A stretch of 64,000 bases of DNA from Trachythela sp. YZ-2020 (Eukaryota; Cnidaria; Anthozoa; Malacalcyonacea; Clavulariidae), in contig JADLSH010000076.1 of the NCBI GenBank assembly GCA_016169945.1, positions 2,423,001 to 2,487,000 of the forward strand, in the 5' to 3' direction. Numbering within the stretch: position 1 is the stretch's first letter; each line of letters opens with the position of its first letter. The position numbers and the translations under genes were made by a program. The notes beneath the pieces are model-generated. The model ran no database searches. It was not told where the DNA came from and saw nothing but the letters and a program-made list of their open reading frames with translations. Below, piece by piece: positions 10,914 to 23,699 of the stretch.

Positions 10914-13597
10914 AGTGCAAATTAACTATGTCAAGATCAATTGTTTTCCACCTTCAGCATTGTCTTTGGACTACAAAGTTTATGGATTTTGTCAATTTGC
11001 CAGAAAGCGATTTCCTGGCTTATTCATGGTTTCCATGTGGTCGGGTTTGTGCGACTGGACAGTACTTATTGAAAGAGGAAAAATGGATCTTTCCAATATC
11101 GAAAGAGGTGCTGAGGAACAGGTTAGTTAAAATTTTGTTACTCTTACTAATATACATTTTTAGAATGACTGTTACTGGTTATAGGATTTCACTCGGCCTC
11201 GGGTAATTAATATAATGTGTTAATTATTCTTTGACAGTTCATTTGATTTTGATATCAAAGAGCACATGAATTTGATTGAAAATTGCGTTTTAGATAAGTC
11301 CTGATAGCTGAATAATGCCCAATTTCTTGCTTGAATTTAAACCGCACTACTATGACAATTTATTCGACTATATATTACACAAAGTTATCGAATATCGCTG
11401 CCTCTCGCCTTGTGCACATATTAAAAAAATGAGGTCACAAGGAAAATTATGTATCAAGACTGGAATTGTAGAAAATAGAAAGGCCAACATTATAAAACCA
11501 ACAATGATTTGTAGATTAAAATGAAAGCAAGGCAGCAAATCAATGACTATTTTAAACACATCAACTCGATCTTGTCGAGTTTTGGCGAATAGTTAAAACC
11601 AGATTCACAAAATGACACTACAAGTAATTAATTATAAGCAATTTTTTGCATTTTGATCATTTACCTTATCACAATCCGCATTATCCGACGTATATATATA
11701 TACAGTAACTTGTTGCTAGCTCTTGGCAACTGAACTCTGTAGCTCGGAGGACGTTAGAGTTGCATTTCTCACAGCCGTTCCTGCATTTTGGGGGGGGAAT
11801 GTACAGAATTCTAAAACTCAGAACATGTCATAAAATACTTTTAAAAACCACTTTCTTGTTGTTCACGAGACTATCATGAGACTATCGAGACAACCACATT
11901 GAGAGCTTTCTTTTCCTCCTCCGTCAAAACTTTCACACTATTTGCTTCAGTTCCACAGTTTTCAATCTCCCAAAAGCGTTTCAAACTATGATCAATGTCG
12001 CAATAAGAATTTCCAGCTACAATGCTTGGTTGTCTTGTTGCGAATGTGCAAATTATGTGTGCTCTTTTACTGGGAGAAACTCCTTCATTGATCGCTCCAA
12101 CACATGTCCAACCTAGAGGTGATCCCCCATTCTCTGCACAGACGTCGACCATCGAAAAATGCAAGTCAGCATTGTCAACTCCTATAAGCATATCTACGGA
12201 TTGAGATGTGGCCATCAACTTTGATGCTTCGACCAATCCTTAAGGCTGTAGTTTCCAGTTACCTTTCTTGGACACGTCCTCACTTGAACTTATTTTCTAA
12301 ACTGGCCATCCACACTTTCGATCCTTACAGTAGCTGACGATTTCTATGCAATCGTTGAGGACATGAACTTTGACTTTCTGGAATGGCTCCTGTATTCCTA
12401 ATTCTCCAGCGACATCTTTGTTAAGGAATGTCTCGTTTGAAGCATCGTCAAGAATTGCATTGATCTTAACTTTCTTTTCGTTTGCTTTAATCGATACTGG
12501 GATAGTTCGTAAAGAGTAGTCTTCCGGTGGTTCAGCATTACAGGTGGTCATGGTAACAGCAGGTTTACCATCCTCTACCCACTCCCATTGAGTTCCAGGG
12601 GGTTCTCATCTTTCTTTTGCTGCTCCTTTTTCGATTTACTTTCTACTTGCCTTGGGTTGTGTACTAAGCTGTGATGACTAAGATAGCAGCCTTCAATTCC
12701 ACATTTCTGAGATCTTCTGCAATCTTTTCCTTGATGATCGTTACCAAGACAACGAAAACACAACCGTCTCTCCTTTGCAATTTGCCAACGCTCATCGACA
12801 TTCTTACTTCGAAACACTCTACATTTCCAAACTTTATGTTTGCTTGCACCACAACATGAACATGGTTTTACTTAATATTTACGGGTTCATTGGAACAATC
12901 AACCAAGTTCTCAAACACCAACCACAAATCTTCGAATTGAGATTTGTCCCTGTCAAAGCTAGGAACTTTCAGTGGCTTTAAAAGCGATTTGTTGTTTTCT
13001 GTACTATTGCTGGAAGAAATGTTAACTTCCGGCAGAACATTAACTTGCGACGGCATGCTATCAGGCAAATTTTTACATTAGCCAAAGACGACTCATAATT
13101 CGTACTAGACTGTGAACTTTTCGCTATGTATTTAGCTTTAATATAAGCTTGGGCTACCCTGCTGAAATATCTTATCTTATCTTGTGTATTCTCTATTACC
13201 TTAGAAATTTCTGCTTCAATCAATTTGTATAAAGGTATAGATTATCTTATAACTCTCTGTATTTTGCAAGATATAAACGAAAACGGCACTTCGATGATAT
13301 CCACGATATGCCCCCAAATTGCCGTTTATATAGCATGAACAAGGCGAATAGCTTGATATGCTGTCACCTTAAAGTCTTTGTTTGTTTTAAATTCAGGAAC
13401 CACCTTGGTGTCGTATATGTCTAGATGGCAACGATAATACAATTGCACCTTGTATGTGCACAGGCACATCAGGCTATAAGCACCACAAGTGCTTGGAAGA
13501 GTGGGTGAGAAGGTCTGGCAATACACATTGCGAGATTTGCGCCCATGAATTTGACATGGAGGTCAAATTAAATCATTTACCTAGGGGAACGATATGA
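10914..13597 (+). CDS. Two-exon RING-CH (MARCH-type) protein, 3' part of gene
   Basis: Exon 10914-11121 and exon 13397-13597 both have consensus splice sites (TTTTGCAG, CAG|GTTAGT, AAATTCAG) and join in phase 0. The second exon encodes a full RING-CH finger: CRICLDGNDN, PCMCTG, then KHHKCLEEWV and THCEICAHEF, the C4HC3 spacing of MARCH E3 ubiquitin ligases, which usually act on membrane proteins. It ends in TGA 20 residues after the last Cys; AATAAA follows at 13794-13799. The first exon (FPPSALSLDYKVYGFCQFAR...) is unfamiliar, and upstream exons and the start codon were not found. No membrane segment follows the finger, unlike typical MARCH proteins. The intron contains a dead BEL/Pao fragment on the opposite strand. 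The RING-CH call is strong; exon linkage is inferred. Confidence 0.6.
11690..11790 (+). repeat. tRNA-derived SINE, internally deleted
   Basis: AACTGAACTCTGTAGCTCGG jumps directly to GTTGCATTTCTCACAGCCG, joining the SINE A-box region to its post-tRNA tail; the B-box half is lost. Confidence 0.5.
11874..13223 (-). pseudogene. BEL/Pao retrotransposon gag-protease fragment
   Basis: Minus-strand pieces in order: a gag N-terminus (VPSFDRDKSQFEDLW near 12950), a zinc knuckle with C-x2-C-x4-H-x4-C (CFRCLGNDHQGKDCRR, 12700-12780) plus further Cys/His, an aspartic-protease start (INAILDDASNETFLNKDVAG, 12450) and its second half (MLIGVDNADLHFS, 12180). The protease active site reads LDDAS, the form seen in Pao proteases. 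Frames shift between pieces, the main gag body is deleted, and no reverse transcriptase or LTR is seen. It lies inside the intron of the RING-CH gene, antisense to it. Confidence 0.75.
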
Positions 13598-13837
13598 TCT
13601 TAAAGCAAACTTAAATCATATTTAAATAATATTAATTGATACAGCTAGTGACAATTGGTCTGAACCATCTGTCAGAATGTCAGTGCCATTTAAAAGGCTA
13701 GGCTATAAATATAGGACAATCCCCAGAATGTATTGCCTTTATAGAATGCCACTTCGACATGGCAATTTAGTTTAAGTTACATAAATTATACTGAATAAAG
13801 TGTACTAATCTCCAATGTCAACATAGTACATTGCTCC

Positions 13838-14032
13838 TAATGCAAAAGCTTGTTCTGTCACGTGGATTTCCCCGAGAGTCCGGGGAAAACTGTGATTGGC
13901 TAATCTATAACTATACAGAATAATATGATATTTAATAAGTAAAGATGGATTTTGAGAATGCACCATAATTAAAGCATATGTTAGCCTTAATTAATGCGGA
14001 GTTTAACCACGTGACAGAACAAGCTTTTGCCT
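13838..14032. mobile_element. Short MITE with AAAAGCTTGTTCTGTCACGTGG ends
   Basis: The left end (AAAAGCTTGTTCTGTCACGT at about 13843-13862) is repeated inverted at 14009-14030. The interior is about 140 bp and non-coding; no clear target duplication. Confidence 0.6.
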
Positions 14033-14039
14033 ACTATGT

Positions 14040-15600
14040 GCATATGTCGTCTTTTTGGCATGAATACTCCTAGTAAAATCACATTAAAACTAAGTAGAAT
14101 GATCCACAATGACCATTCCATCTATTTTTGTAAATTTCGTCTTAAAACGACCACTAATTTCAGAGATATTGTGGCTTAAAACCAGTGTATTGAGTTAATG
14201 CGGGTGTCTGCCGCGTGCGAATTCTCAAAAACTTGACAGCCGATTTCAAAAGCTTCTAAAATGCTTTTTTGTGGATTTTTATATCCCCATAAAACTTTAA
14301 ATCGATAAAGCTCATCATAAAATTAGTGCAAACTCAATGAAATTGATGCCCTTTCCAATTCGGACCCAATGTTCACTTATTTATCATGAAATCGTTTTAA
14401 TAGAAGACTTTTAATAATACTCATGGGATATTTCGTTATTTTGTGAAATAAAAGCTATATCTTTGAGGTGTTTATCTTTTCAAAAGTGCACGCGCGAAAA
14501 TATGGAAGCTACGTGTTTACTCCCGTCTGAAAAGCAACCAGATATTGAGGACCTTATTTCATCATTTTACAGCAATATAGAACACCTAAATATTAAATTG
14601 TGCATTTCATTGGAGTATGAAGATTGTATTTTTACACGATTGTTCTCTTTTACGACCTATTTCAAACTGAAAAACGTGCTTGCTTTTTGAGCCAGATTTC
14701 AAACTGCCATTATCTTGTCTTATGAGCAGACTACAGATGCGCAAAAAATTTTGGGCACAAAAAAATCGCAGTTTTCTCAACAAAAACACAAGAAAATTGA
14801 GCTAAAGTTCTTACCTGGTGTAAAGTTAAGATTTTTTCACTTTGTGGATGACTTTTAGTGCTTTGAGTAGAGAAATGAACAGCTTTTTGTTTTGTCACCG
14901 CAAATTGCGTTTGAATATGTCGGTTGTCGAAGTCTGGTTTAAAAACACCTCCCCAAATGCCCGCTTTTCTCACTCTTTTCATCCTTTGTTTATATTAAAA
15001 CAGATAAATTCTTGTACTATTTGTTTTATCAAATATATTTGTGTGAATTTAAAACTTCGAGGAGGTACAATCACTGCGTTTTGGCTTATAGATGTTTTGA
15101 CCCGTGAACAACAACCTACTCTTCTCCATTTTATGTTGTAAACATGAGGTCCTGGACTAGGCTCAAAAGAATTTATTTTAATTTTTGATCATTTTCTAAT
15201 TTATATCCTAAAAGATGAAAATTAGTTTTAATAAAAATATGTACCAACCCAGCAATTTAATTTTTTTTCCATTTATATAGGGTTATGGAGATATTGCCCT
15301 TCAGATATTAGGTGTCATGAGGGGCAAAATGTTAGTGCTATAAAATTTACCCAAACCAAAAATTCTCACTCAAAAATATTAATTATCTATTTACGAATGC
15401 AAGCTCTTTAAACTAAATTAGGTCAATTATATATCACTCTTGTCTGATTCGAAAAATCAGAAAGTTTTATAGAAATGATTTTGAGATATTGCCAATTTTA
15501 TGATTGCCCACAAATTCAATGAAGAATTCGCCATATTGCTTGCCAGTTAAAGGGGTAGAAATGTTGCAACAGTCTGCCAGTTAATGAGTTAAACGAAGCA
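14040..15600. other. Non-coding AT-rich interval
   Basis: No convincing gene. A short piece at 15548-15595 (TGCCAGTTAATGAGTTAAAC) matches the right end of the TTAACCC MITE family. Confidence 0.35.
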
Positions 15601-15629
15601 AGTCTAAAATCATTGTCTCATAGATGGAA

Positions 15630-15910
15630 AATTATATTTAAACACGCTTATACTTTGTCAACTATAGTAATGTTGATTTACACGAAGGGCGTATGTGTAT
15701 TTAAAACTGTTACAATGGTAATTTAATATTTATATTTAAAAAAGGACAGTGGCAATGAAAATTTAATTTGTCTCATAGTACAATAACTCCTAAAACTATA
15801 TTTAAAATTCTGTTACAGATTTTTCATATCTTGCTTGTTTTGGATACGTGGGGTCAAGCAAAGTTTTTATCTAGACAATCATTATGGTCCAAACTGTAAA
15901 CTTTGATCAC
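15630..15910. repeat. Direct repeat A, copy 1
   Basis: Shares with copy 2 (16310-16660) a run of landmarks in the same order: ATTTAAACACGCTTA, AAACTGTTACAATGG, CTCCTAAAACTATATTTAAA, GGGGTCAAGCAAAGTTTTTA and CTTTGATCACTA. About 300 bp; non-coding; family unknown. Confidence 0.6.
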
Positions 15911-16309
15911 TATATCTATGTCTTGATAGTTTTAGTTATTTTTTTTGTCACCTAAAAGTAGTTTTATACGGCTAACCCAGATTGTGATATCACTAAAACC
16001 ACCAAGGTCGACTTGTTGATGAGTAGCACCGCCCGTGTCGGTAGGCAAATAACGTGATGATTAACGTATATTTATACTTTTGAAACAGCCTTAATTAGTA
16101 TTAAAAATTTAATATACTTGCCCGATCAACTATTGAGTTTTCCCCTACAAAATGGCCATTGTTAAATATTGGGGGTACTAGACCCCCTAAACACCCCCTG
16201 TAGTTATGCCCCTGAATTATTTGTCAACTAAATGCATATTTGAAAACTAAGCCAGCTAGTTATATTCTATATTTGATGCAAATATGGTGAAAAAACATTA
16301 AATTTCAAA

Positions 16310-16660
16310 GTTTTTATTTAAACACCCTTACTTCGTCAACTAACGTTGATTTCCATGATCATGAAGGACGTGTATTTAAAACTATTACAACAGTAATTTA
16401 ATAGTTATATTTAAAGGACATTGGCAATAAAAATTTAGTTTGTCTCATTTAAAATAACTCCTAAAACTATATTTAAAATTCTGCTACAGATTTTCCATAT
16501 CTCGCTTATTTCGAGAAATATTTAGAACGAAATTAGTGAAATGTTCGCCACGTTGGAATGTTGTGGTATGCATGTTACGTCACAAGCGGGGTCATGCAAA
16601 GTTTTTATCATATCCAGACAATCATCGATTATTATGGCCCCAAATATATACTTCGATCAC
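16310..16660. repeat. Direct repeat A, copy 2
   Basis: Same order of landmarks as copy 1, with an insertion of about 50 bp (GAGAAATATTTAG...ATGTTACGTC) before GGGGTCATGCAAAGTTTTTA. The two copies start about 680 bp apart in the same orientation. Confidence 0.6.
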
Positions 16661-17149
16661 TAAAACCTGTTTTCCACTTCAACCATATCGTAACGAAACG
16701 TATTTATCGATATAGTAATCACAAAAACCTTATTCAAAAATTGCGAAAACAAAACTTCATACTATATGAACAAACCCGCGTGACCATTTTTTGTGCGCGC
16801 GGGAATATTAACGAAAGAACTTCCAAAATGTCCTGTCGTGAGCAGTTGCTCGCGCCATCTCGCGTCATTGCTTGTGTTATATACCATTTTCATGTCAATT
16901 GCTGACGTCGTTAAAAATTCCATTTTTCAAAAACAATGCGCTATATCTCATTATTTTGTCCGGTGACCTATGTTCAAATTTTACATGCTGTAGTGCACCG
17001 CAAAAATCTTTCATTATACCAAAAAGTACAAAATTTCTGCAATGCAAAAAACAATTATTGAAGAAAATTACATTTTTGCCTTTTTCAAAAAAATGGCATT
17101 ACAGAATTTTTTTATATTTTTCTTATTGTTAGTCTGTCTTGCAAGTGAA

Positions 17150-17382
17150 ATAATGCACGAAAAAAAAATTGGGGGTCACTGTGCTTCTTTTCCAACTACA
17201 CGAGGCGATGGAGTGAATTTCGTATGAGTATGTTGCCATAGCAACGAACTATGTGTTACTAAAACTAACAAAATTTGAAAGTAGAAAGATAAAAATATAT
17301 GAAAACCTGATACCTGGTGAATAAAACCTAAAAATACTGAGTTTAAAAATTTCAAAGTGTTGAACGTTTCGAGCCACCTTAA
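17150..17382. mobile_element. Right-end fragment of a TTAA-flanked element
   Basis: Ends GAGCCACC followed by TTAA (17379-17382), the inverse of the GGTGGCTC left end of the element starting at 17449. It also shares a TTGCCATAGCAACG segment with that element. No left end was found; only 62 bp separate it from the next copy. Confidence 0.45.
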
Positions 17383-17444
17383 TAAGCAGAAGAATATGGT
17401 ACCGTACGTTACGATATACGTTTGATGTGGAAAACAGGCTTACC

Positions 17445-18685
17445 TTAAGGTGGCTCCCTACAGTTAGTACAGTTTGAAACACGATCTATATAGATCAGAT
17501 GTCACCTCGCGTGGAATCTTCGTGACCGGTAAAATTTTGAAACAACTCAAACAAGCCGCGGGAAGTTATTTTCGAGACTTTTCTGCAAAGAAACCACAAC
17601 CTTTTTTTCATTATAATCGTAAATCTTTGAAATTCAAGCAGTACGTATGTTGTGAACCAGTTTCTAAGCTTTCTTTTAGTATGTTTTTTACGTATTTACG
17701 TTCAGTATTATCTTTTATAATGTTCAAAATCTTCGATTTATTGCAGACTAAAAATTCTAAAATGATATTTTATACTCTGCTCAAGGCAGTCTAGAACTGT
17801 CAGAGTAATATAATTCTTTAAAGCAATCAGAAGTTTAAAAACTACTGCATACAACTACAGTACAGACAGTTATGACTTACGAGTTATCTTACGAAAATTT
17901 GGAATTGTTTGAATATTTTGAAAAGTTTTCATACCGATTTCAACAATAAAAACAAATTTAAGAGACGTTGGATTAATTCAATGGGTAAATCACCGACAAA
18001 CCAGACCAGAAAAAGACAACCAACAAACAATCCTGGGTCCAACAAGCCAAGGGTAACGAAAACGAAGAGAATTTTGCTCGCAATTCGGCAATTGTACACC
18101 ATTTCGGAAAAAAAACAGCCTGTTTTACAGCCAGCGAGTGTCATGCGAAAGACAAGGACATGCACAGATGCCGATCTTGTCGAAATGAAATTCTGTTTGC
18201 CCGCGTAAGTTTTGTGCGTGGCTTAATGGCTTTAGTTTTAATTTCCTTCGGTGAAATTTTTTTAATTTTTGCATAGTGAACTTACAAGTCGCCTTTTTTA
18301 ATATATCCAAATTTTAGAAAAATTTATAGATAAGTTTTCTCAGAATAGAAATTTGCAATTAATTTGCAATTAATTTGCTTATCCTACAACCTACCTTAAT
18401 TTTTTGATATAATGTTCCGTTTAGTATTCCAAATTTAGGAAATTCAAGTAATTTTATTTTTTGTCCCATTTATAGGATATGACTACTATAGTTCATACGC
18501 TATTGTTGCCATAGCAACGCGACTGTGGTATATTTAGAACCCATAGGTTGGACACATAACAGTTATATTATTAGTTATTACCCAAAAAGCAACTATATAT
18601 TTCACAAACATGAAGATATGTGTTGCAATAGGGAGAGCACATTTTCAACCCTTGTTTTAATAATAACTGCAGGGAACCACCTTAA
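17445..18685. mobile_element. TTAA-flanked non-autonomous DNA transposon (copy 1)
   Basis: Bounded by TTAA at 17445-17448 and 18682-18685. Inside these lie the inverted ends GGTGGCTCCCTACAGTTA and AACTGCAGGGAACCACC. The body is about 1.23 kb and aligns along its length with copy 2 at 54519-55749 (for example CATCTATATAGATCAGA near the left end, with one mismatch). TTAA targets are used by piggyBac and Kolobok elements; the GG start rather than CCC favours Kolobok. No transposase encoded. Confidence 0.75.
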
Positions 18686-18689
18686 GTCT

Positions 18690-18950
18690 GAAAAAAATAG
18701 ATTGAATGAAAGTATTTAATAGATGCAGTAGCTTTTTGTCATGAGTATAGTTTTTTATGGCTTACCCTGTTTTATATATAATTTTAATAGTCCTGTCACA
18801 TGAGACAAAGTAAATTTTTATGCCCATTTGACATATATAATTTCATTAATGAACAAAATACCAATTTTGGTATATAAGAAATACAACAATGACACTACAT
18901 ATACACAATAACTACTATTACATAAACGTACATATACATACGTGTAACAT
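18690..18950. other. Short AT-rich interval
   Basis: Nothing recognised between the TTAA element and the 3' end of the CR1 LINE. Confidence 0.3.
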
Positions 18951-19174
18951 TAAGTAGTAGTAGTAGTATAACTTTATTTATACACGCTAACCCTGTCAAC
19001 CGTAGCTGATTTCCACGGGGGGCATGTGCCAAAAAATAATTTTATATGTAGAAAATGATAAGCTATTTACAAAATATATAAGTTTTAAGAGATATGGAGT
19101 AATTAACAAATGAATGAAGGTTTTAGACTATTTACAGGTAAATTATTTACGCACTGATGTGAGCAGCGATTTTA

Positions 19175-21978
19175 TTACGAAAGGAAGTGATTTGCTTTCC
19201 CTAATTTCTTTTGGAATAGAATTCTATTTGGAATAAAACTATTTTTCATGTTATTTGTATGCGGTTTTGGTAAACAAAGACCACTTGAAATGTCCCGAAG
19301 GTGATAATTAGTTTTCTCACTCTTATACGAAAATAGATTTGTGAGTGATTTGGGACCCATTTTGTTTAATAACTTATATATAATTTTTTCTTTAGCTTTT
19401 TTCCTTTCTGTTTGGAGTGGCTCCCAGCTCAAAGCACCCAAAGCAATCGTATGATCTACGTCATTGCTTACATTCAGAATAGTTCTAGCTGCTCTATTTT
19501 GCAGTTTTGGAGTCGTTTTTGATTGAGTTTTGCCAAATACATCCCATACTTCACAGCAGTAGTCAAAGTATGGACAAACAATAGCGTTATAAATCAAAAT
19601 AAGTGTATCTTGGTCAACAAATGGTTTGATTTGACGAAGAGCAGAGATTCCTGCTGTTACCTTTTTGCAAATATTTTCAGTATTACTTTTCCAAGATAAA
19701 TGCTGGTCAATTGTCACTCCAAGAGTTTTGCATTCATGAACTTGTTTAATCTATTTTGAATAAGAACATTTGGATGATAGTCAGAAATATTTTTTATCAT
19801 AGGTTTTGAGCCAACTAACATTGCTACATTGTTAGCTGTGTAACTTAGCTACATTGAGGCTAAGTTTATTGGCTATTAACCATTTTCTTAGGTTCTCTAA
19901 ATCAAAATTTACTACAGTCTCTAGGTCAGTCAAAGAATTTGCTGAAGCAGTCAAATTTGTGTCATCAGCAAATAACCTTTGTTTTTTTTGCTTAGACAAT
20001 GAGGCATATCATGGATGTACAACAAAATGAATAATGGCCCTAAGATAGAGCCTTGTGGCACACCACATTTGATCAAACGGTCAGATGAAAAGGAGTTTTT
20101 TATTTGGCACTTCTGGTTTCAGTTTGTGAGATAAGATTTGAGAAAAGTTAGAGCTTGCCCTTTTATTCCATATAGCTCCAATTTGCTCAACAGAATTTTA
20201 TGATCAACAGTATCAAAGGCTTTCTTCAAATCAATTAAAACTACTAGGTTAAACAATTTTCTGTCTAGATTCACATACCATTCATTAGTACAGTCTAGTA
20301 ATGCACTAGTTGTGGAGTGAAATTTTCGAAATCCAAATTGGGAATCACTGAGAAGCTCAAATTTTGTTAAATAATTATACAGTTGATCATATAATATTCG
20401 TTCCATAATTTTACTAATGGCCGGTAAAACTGATATTGGTCTGTAGTTTCCAGGAATACTACGTTGGCCATTTGTATACAGAGGCATTACTCTAGCTACT
20501 TTCCATTCATCAGGTAAAGAAGATAGAGTAATAGCCTGATTAAAAATAAGTGTCAGTGAATCTGAGATGACAGGTGCAGCTAATTTAATAATTTTGCAAG
20601 AAATATTATCAATGTCAGTGGCTTTATTGCCAGAAAGTCCATCTAAAAGACGAGAAACATGACTGACAGTAACAGGCTGGAATGCAGCAAACTCTGATTT
20701 AGCATTTTTGACATATGTTTCAAAATTGCAATTTGAAGAATCTATTTTGCTAGCTAGATCAGGGCCAATATTTGAAAAATAATTATTAAAACCCTCTGCA
20801 ATATCTTCAGGACTTGTTAAATTATTTTGACCTACAATTTAGTTCATTTACCACAGTTTGTTTGTTTTGCCTACCTAACAAGTTGTTTATACTTTTCCAA
20901 GCTTTCTTGGGATTAAATTTTTGACCAGCTATTTTCGAGGAATAATAATCTTTTTTGGCATTTCTTAGTTCTATATTTACTTTATTTCTAGTTGTTTTAA
21001 AGTTTAACCAGTCATTTTCATAGTTTGTCAAAATGGCTTTTCGTTTAAACTTGTCCCTCGTATTCATCAGTTTCTTTATATCACTCGTAATCCAATGGAC
21101 TTTTTTCGACCTTATCTTTTTGTGCTGAAGTGGTGCATGTTTGTCTAGGACTTCCACATGGCATTTGGATCTTCAGCAAGGAAATACACATATTCCCAGT
21201 GTTGAATTTGGAGTTCTTCAATAAATTTTTTTTCATTAAAATTTTTCATGTTTCTAATTTCCATAGTATTTTCTTTTCCTTGTTTGTTTATGACAGAAAT
21301 ATTCCTGATTGCAAATACTAAGCTATGATCACTAATACCTGTGTGAATGACACCAGAGTCAGAGATTTTCTCTGGCATATTAGTAACAATATGATCAATA
21401 AGACTGGTTGTTGTCATAGTCACTCGGGTAGCTTCATCTATCAGTTGTGTTAACTGGTATAATTAGTATAATGACTTTATTTTCTTTGTTGGGAAGTTTG
21501 AATCTTTATCTGTTTTTAACACATCACAGTTTAGATTACCCAGTATATACATTTCTTTATTTTCATTATCAATACCTTTGATCAATTTTTCAAAATGATC
21601 AAACTATTCTGATAATGCACTGGGTGGTCTATAGACTGTAGTAACAAAAAATGGTTTGCTATGCGGCTTGATAATTTCAACACAGACCGCTTCCAGTTCA
21701 GAGGGAACTAGATCATGTCTTACTTTATAATCGATGGAGCTACGCAAGTAAATACAAACCCAACCACCATTTCTTGATCTATCTTTTCTTACAATATCAT
21801 AGCCATCAAGATTAATCATGTTATCAGATCAATGAATTTGTTTGTCATTGAAAAATTAATTTCATCTATTTTTCTTGGTAAACTAACGATATTCAGAAAA
21901 GCCATTTTGAAACCTCTTTCATTTGGGATTGAGCTGAGAGTTCCTAAAAAATTGCTGCTCACATTGTTGCTTGACATA
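19175..21978 (-). pseudogene. CR1 LINE ORF2: APE endonuclease + reverse transcriptase
   Basis: Endonuclease pieces include NGGWVCIYLRSSIDYKVRHD, TTVYRPPSALSE and GNLNCD (normally GDxNxD, so a key Asp is lost), then LIDHIVTN and SDHSLV. The reverse transcriptase shows FRPISVLP-like [31 protein letters not shown] and the catalytic FADDTN box near 19965. The C-terminus (19717-19175) has the NRAARTIL and LSWEPLQTERKK segments typical of CR1. Parts of the N-terminal endonuclease are deleted and several frameshifts occur. The normal product would nick target DNA and prime reverse transcription of its own RNA; this copy cannot. Confidence 0.8.
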
Positions 21979-21982
21979 TTAT

Positions 21983-23684
21983 CTACTCTAACTTGTGTTT
22001 CATCATGTGTTTCACATGACTGATGTGCATTGTCCACTCCTTCTGGCGACCAGGGTGTGGCCGAAAAAACTGGTTGTTGGTGTTTGTAGTGCTTATTCTA
22101 TTTGACTTTAAGTAGGTGCAGAAAGCACTTCCCAAAGCTCTATCACCATCCCGATTTAAATGTAGGTTTGATCTATTTAGTAAGGATTTTTCTATAGAAC
22201 TATTGTCAATGTATGTAATCTTATGTTTGGAGCATAAACCATGAATTAATTTATTATATTGTTCGATTTTAAGATTGTTTACCTTGCCATCATAGCGTTT
22301 GATACAACCAGACACTGCTACCTTGTTGGTGTGGGCTTTCGCTTTGTTGATAAGACTTTCCATGCCTGCTGCGACCTTCTCTGGTTCTTCACGTACCAAG
22401 TCATTTGTTCCAACATGCAGGATAATACTGTTGTACGGTAGTTCCTCTTCCTGGTTTTCATCAAATTTCTTTGCAAGATGCTTCACAGTGGCTCCACTGT
22501 AGGAATGGGAGATTGCCTTGCTACGTGCAGCTCTGCCAATCTTGTTTCCGTCGACATGTTTAACCATAGAGTCCCCTATCACCAAAACTACCTTCTCCTG
22601 TTTCTTATGGTTATGTTTCTTGGTACTGGCAGAGCTACTGGGACCATCTCTTGATTCCTTATCCTCGAACTTTGGAGGCTTTCTGCGACTATCTGGGTTA
22701 TCCTTAGACGGTCCCCTTGTTTGGTTGGCTTCTTTGTGGCTTTCGCAAAGACTCAATTCTTCCACATCAAGCATTTGAAATGTATTAGGTGCGAGGAGAA
22801 TTTTGTACGTGTTGACTGCAGGTTTGGTTGATTTCTTGACCTTTTCTGGTTGTTTTTTTTCGATTTTCAAATTTCGATTATTCTTTGACCTGTAATCATG
22901 AATCTGGCTATTTATGTTTGCGCTCAATTTTTCGTTTGGTACTAGTTCAGGCGATGATATGTTCTCAGTATCTTCATCTATGAGCACTTCAAACCGGTTT
23001 TGTATTGTAGGCTTCGTTGTTACAGTTTCGTGGGGAGTTGCATTTGATGAACGTTGTTTTTCTGCTATTCTCACCCATTCATTCTGTTTGACTTCGAGAA
23101 TTCTTTGTATGTTCTCATTGTCAATGAGAAGTTCGGATATCGTAGCTTGAAGACATTCAATCTCTTTCGTCATTTTGTGGTTTCCATAGGTCAGATTTTA
23201 TTCTTACGTCGGATTCTACGGCGTTTATAATTGTGTTTTCACAATCTTTAATTTGGTTCCTTTTGATTTAAGTTATTAATTCTTTTATTTCTGCTATTTC
23301 ATCTTTGTGGCTCTGACATTCCTCGCATGTTGAATGTTTCCGGTTTACCTCGTCCTCGGCTGCAACATCAACCACATGGTCGCTTGATTATCGCTTGTTT
23401 GTTTCGCCACAGGTTTCCCTTTTTTCATTATCGTTAGACCTCTCTGTTGGGAAATCTTGTTCTTCAACATCATCTGTGCTGGGCAATTCCAACACAAAGC
23501 GCTCAACATCAGCCTCCGAAAGCGTAGACAACCTTTCTTGGTACGGCGAGACATAATTATTCATACACCGCACTAAAACTTCACGCAGAATATCTGAACA
23601 AATACGTTGCGATGATGATGGTCTCCCTCGCAGCCGCTCCAGTTCTCTTCGCGAGCGGGTGTTCACTTGAGCACAACATTCCAT
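21983..23684 (-). pseudogene. CR1 LINE ORF1 with SGNH esterase domain
   Basis: The first part (23684-23388) ends at a stop. A second 396-aa stretch (23173-21983) is open; a Cys pair (CEECQSHKDEIAEIKELI) lies between them. In the second, an SGNH/GDSL hydrolase is clear: block I VLVIGDSMVKH (catalytic Ser), block III LHVGTND (Gly-x-Asn), and NLHLNRDGDRALG supplying the late His region. ORF1 proteins with esterase domains are known in CR1 elements and are thought to act in RNA-protein particle or membrane association. A long basic, low-complexity linker precedes it. The stop and frame change around 23340-23180 break the full ORF. Confidence 0.75.
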
Positions 23685-23699
23685 TCCCTTTGTCTTACG

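Larger units (their letters stand above)
18953..23690 (-). mobile_element. CR1-type LINE, nearly full length, decayed
   Basis: Reads right to left: ORF1 (23684-21983), ORF2 endonuclease and reverse transcriptase (about 21960-19175), and a 3' end in AATAAAGTT followed by ACT repeats at about 18956-18977. A microsatellite-like 3' tail instead of poly(A) is usual for CR1/L2 elements. Frameshifts and stops in both ORFs show it is inactive. No target duplication was identified. Confidence 0.8.

Noticed and set aside
16558..17227. Series of plus-strand open frames
   Set aside because: They overlap the direct repeat and the TTAA-element fragment; composition follows AT-rich DNA and no motif is present.
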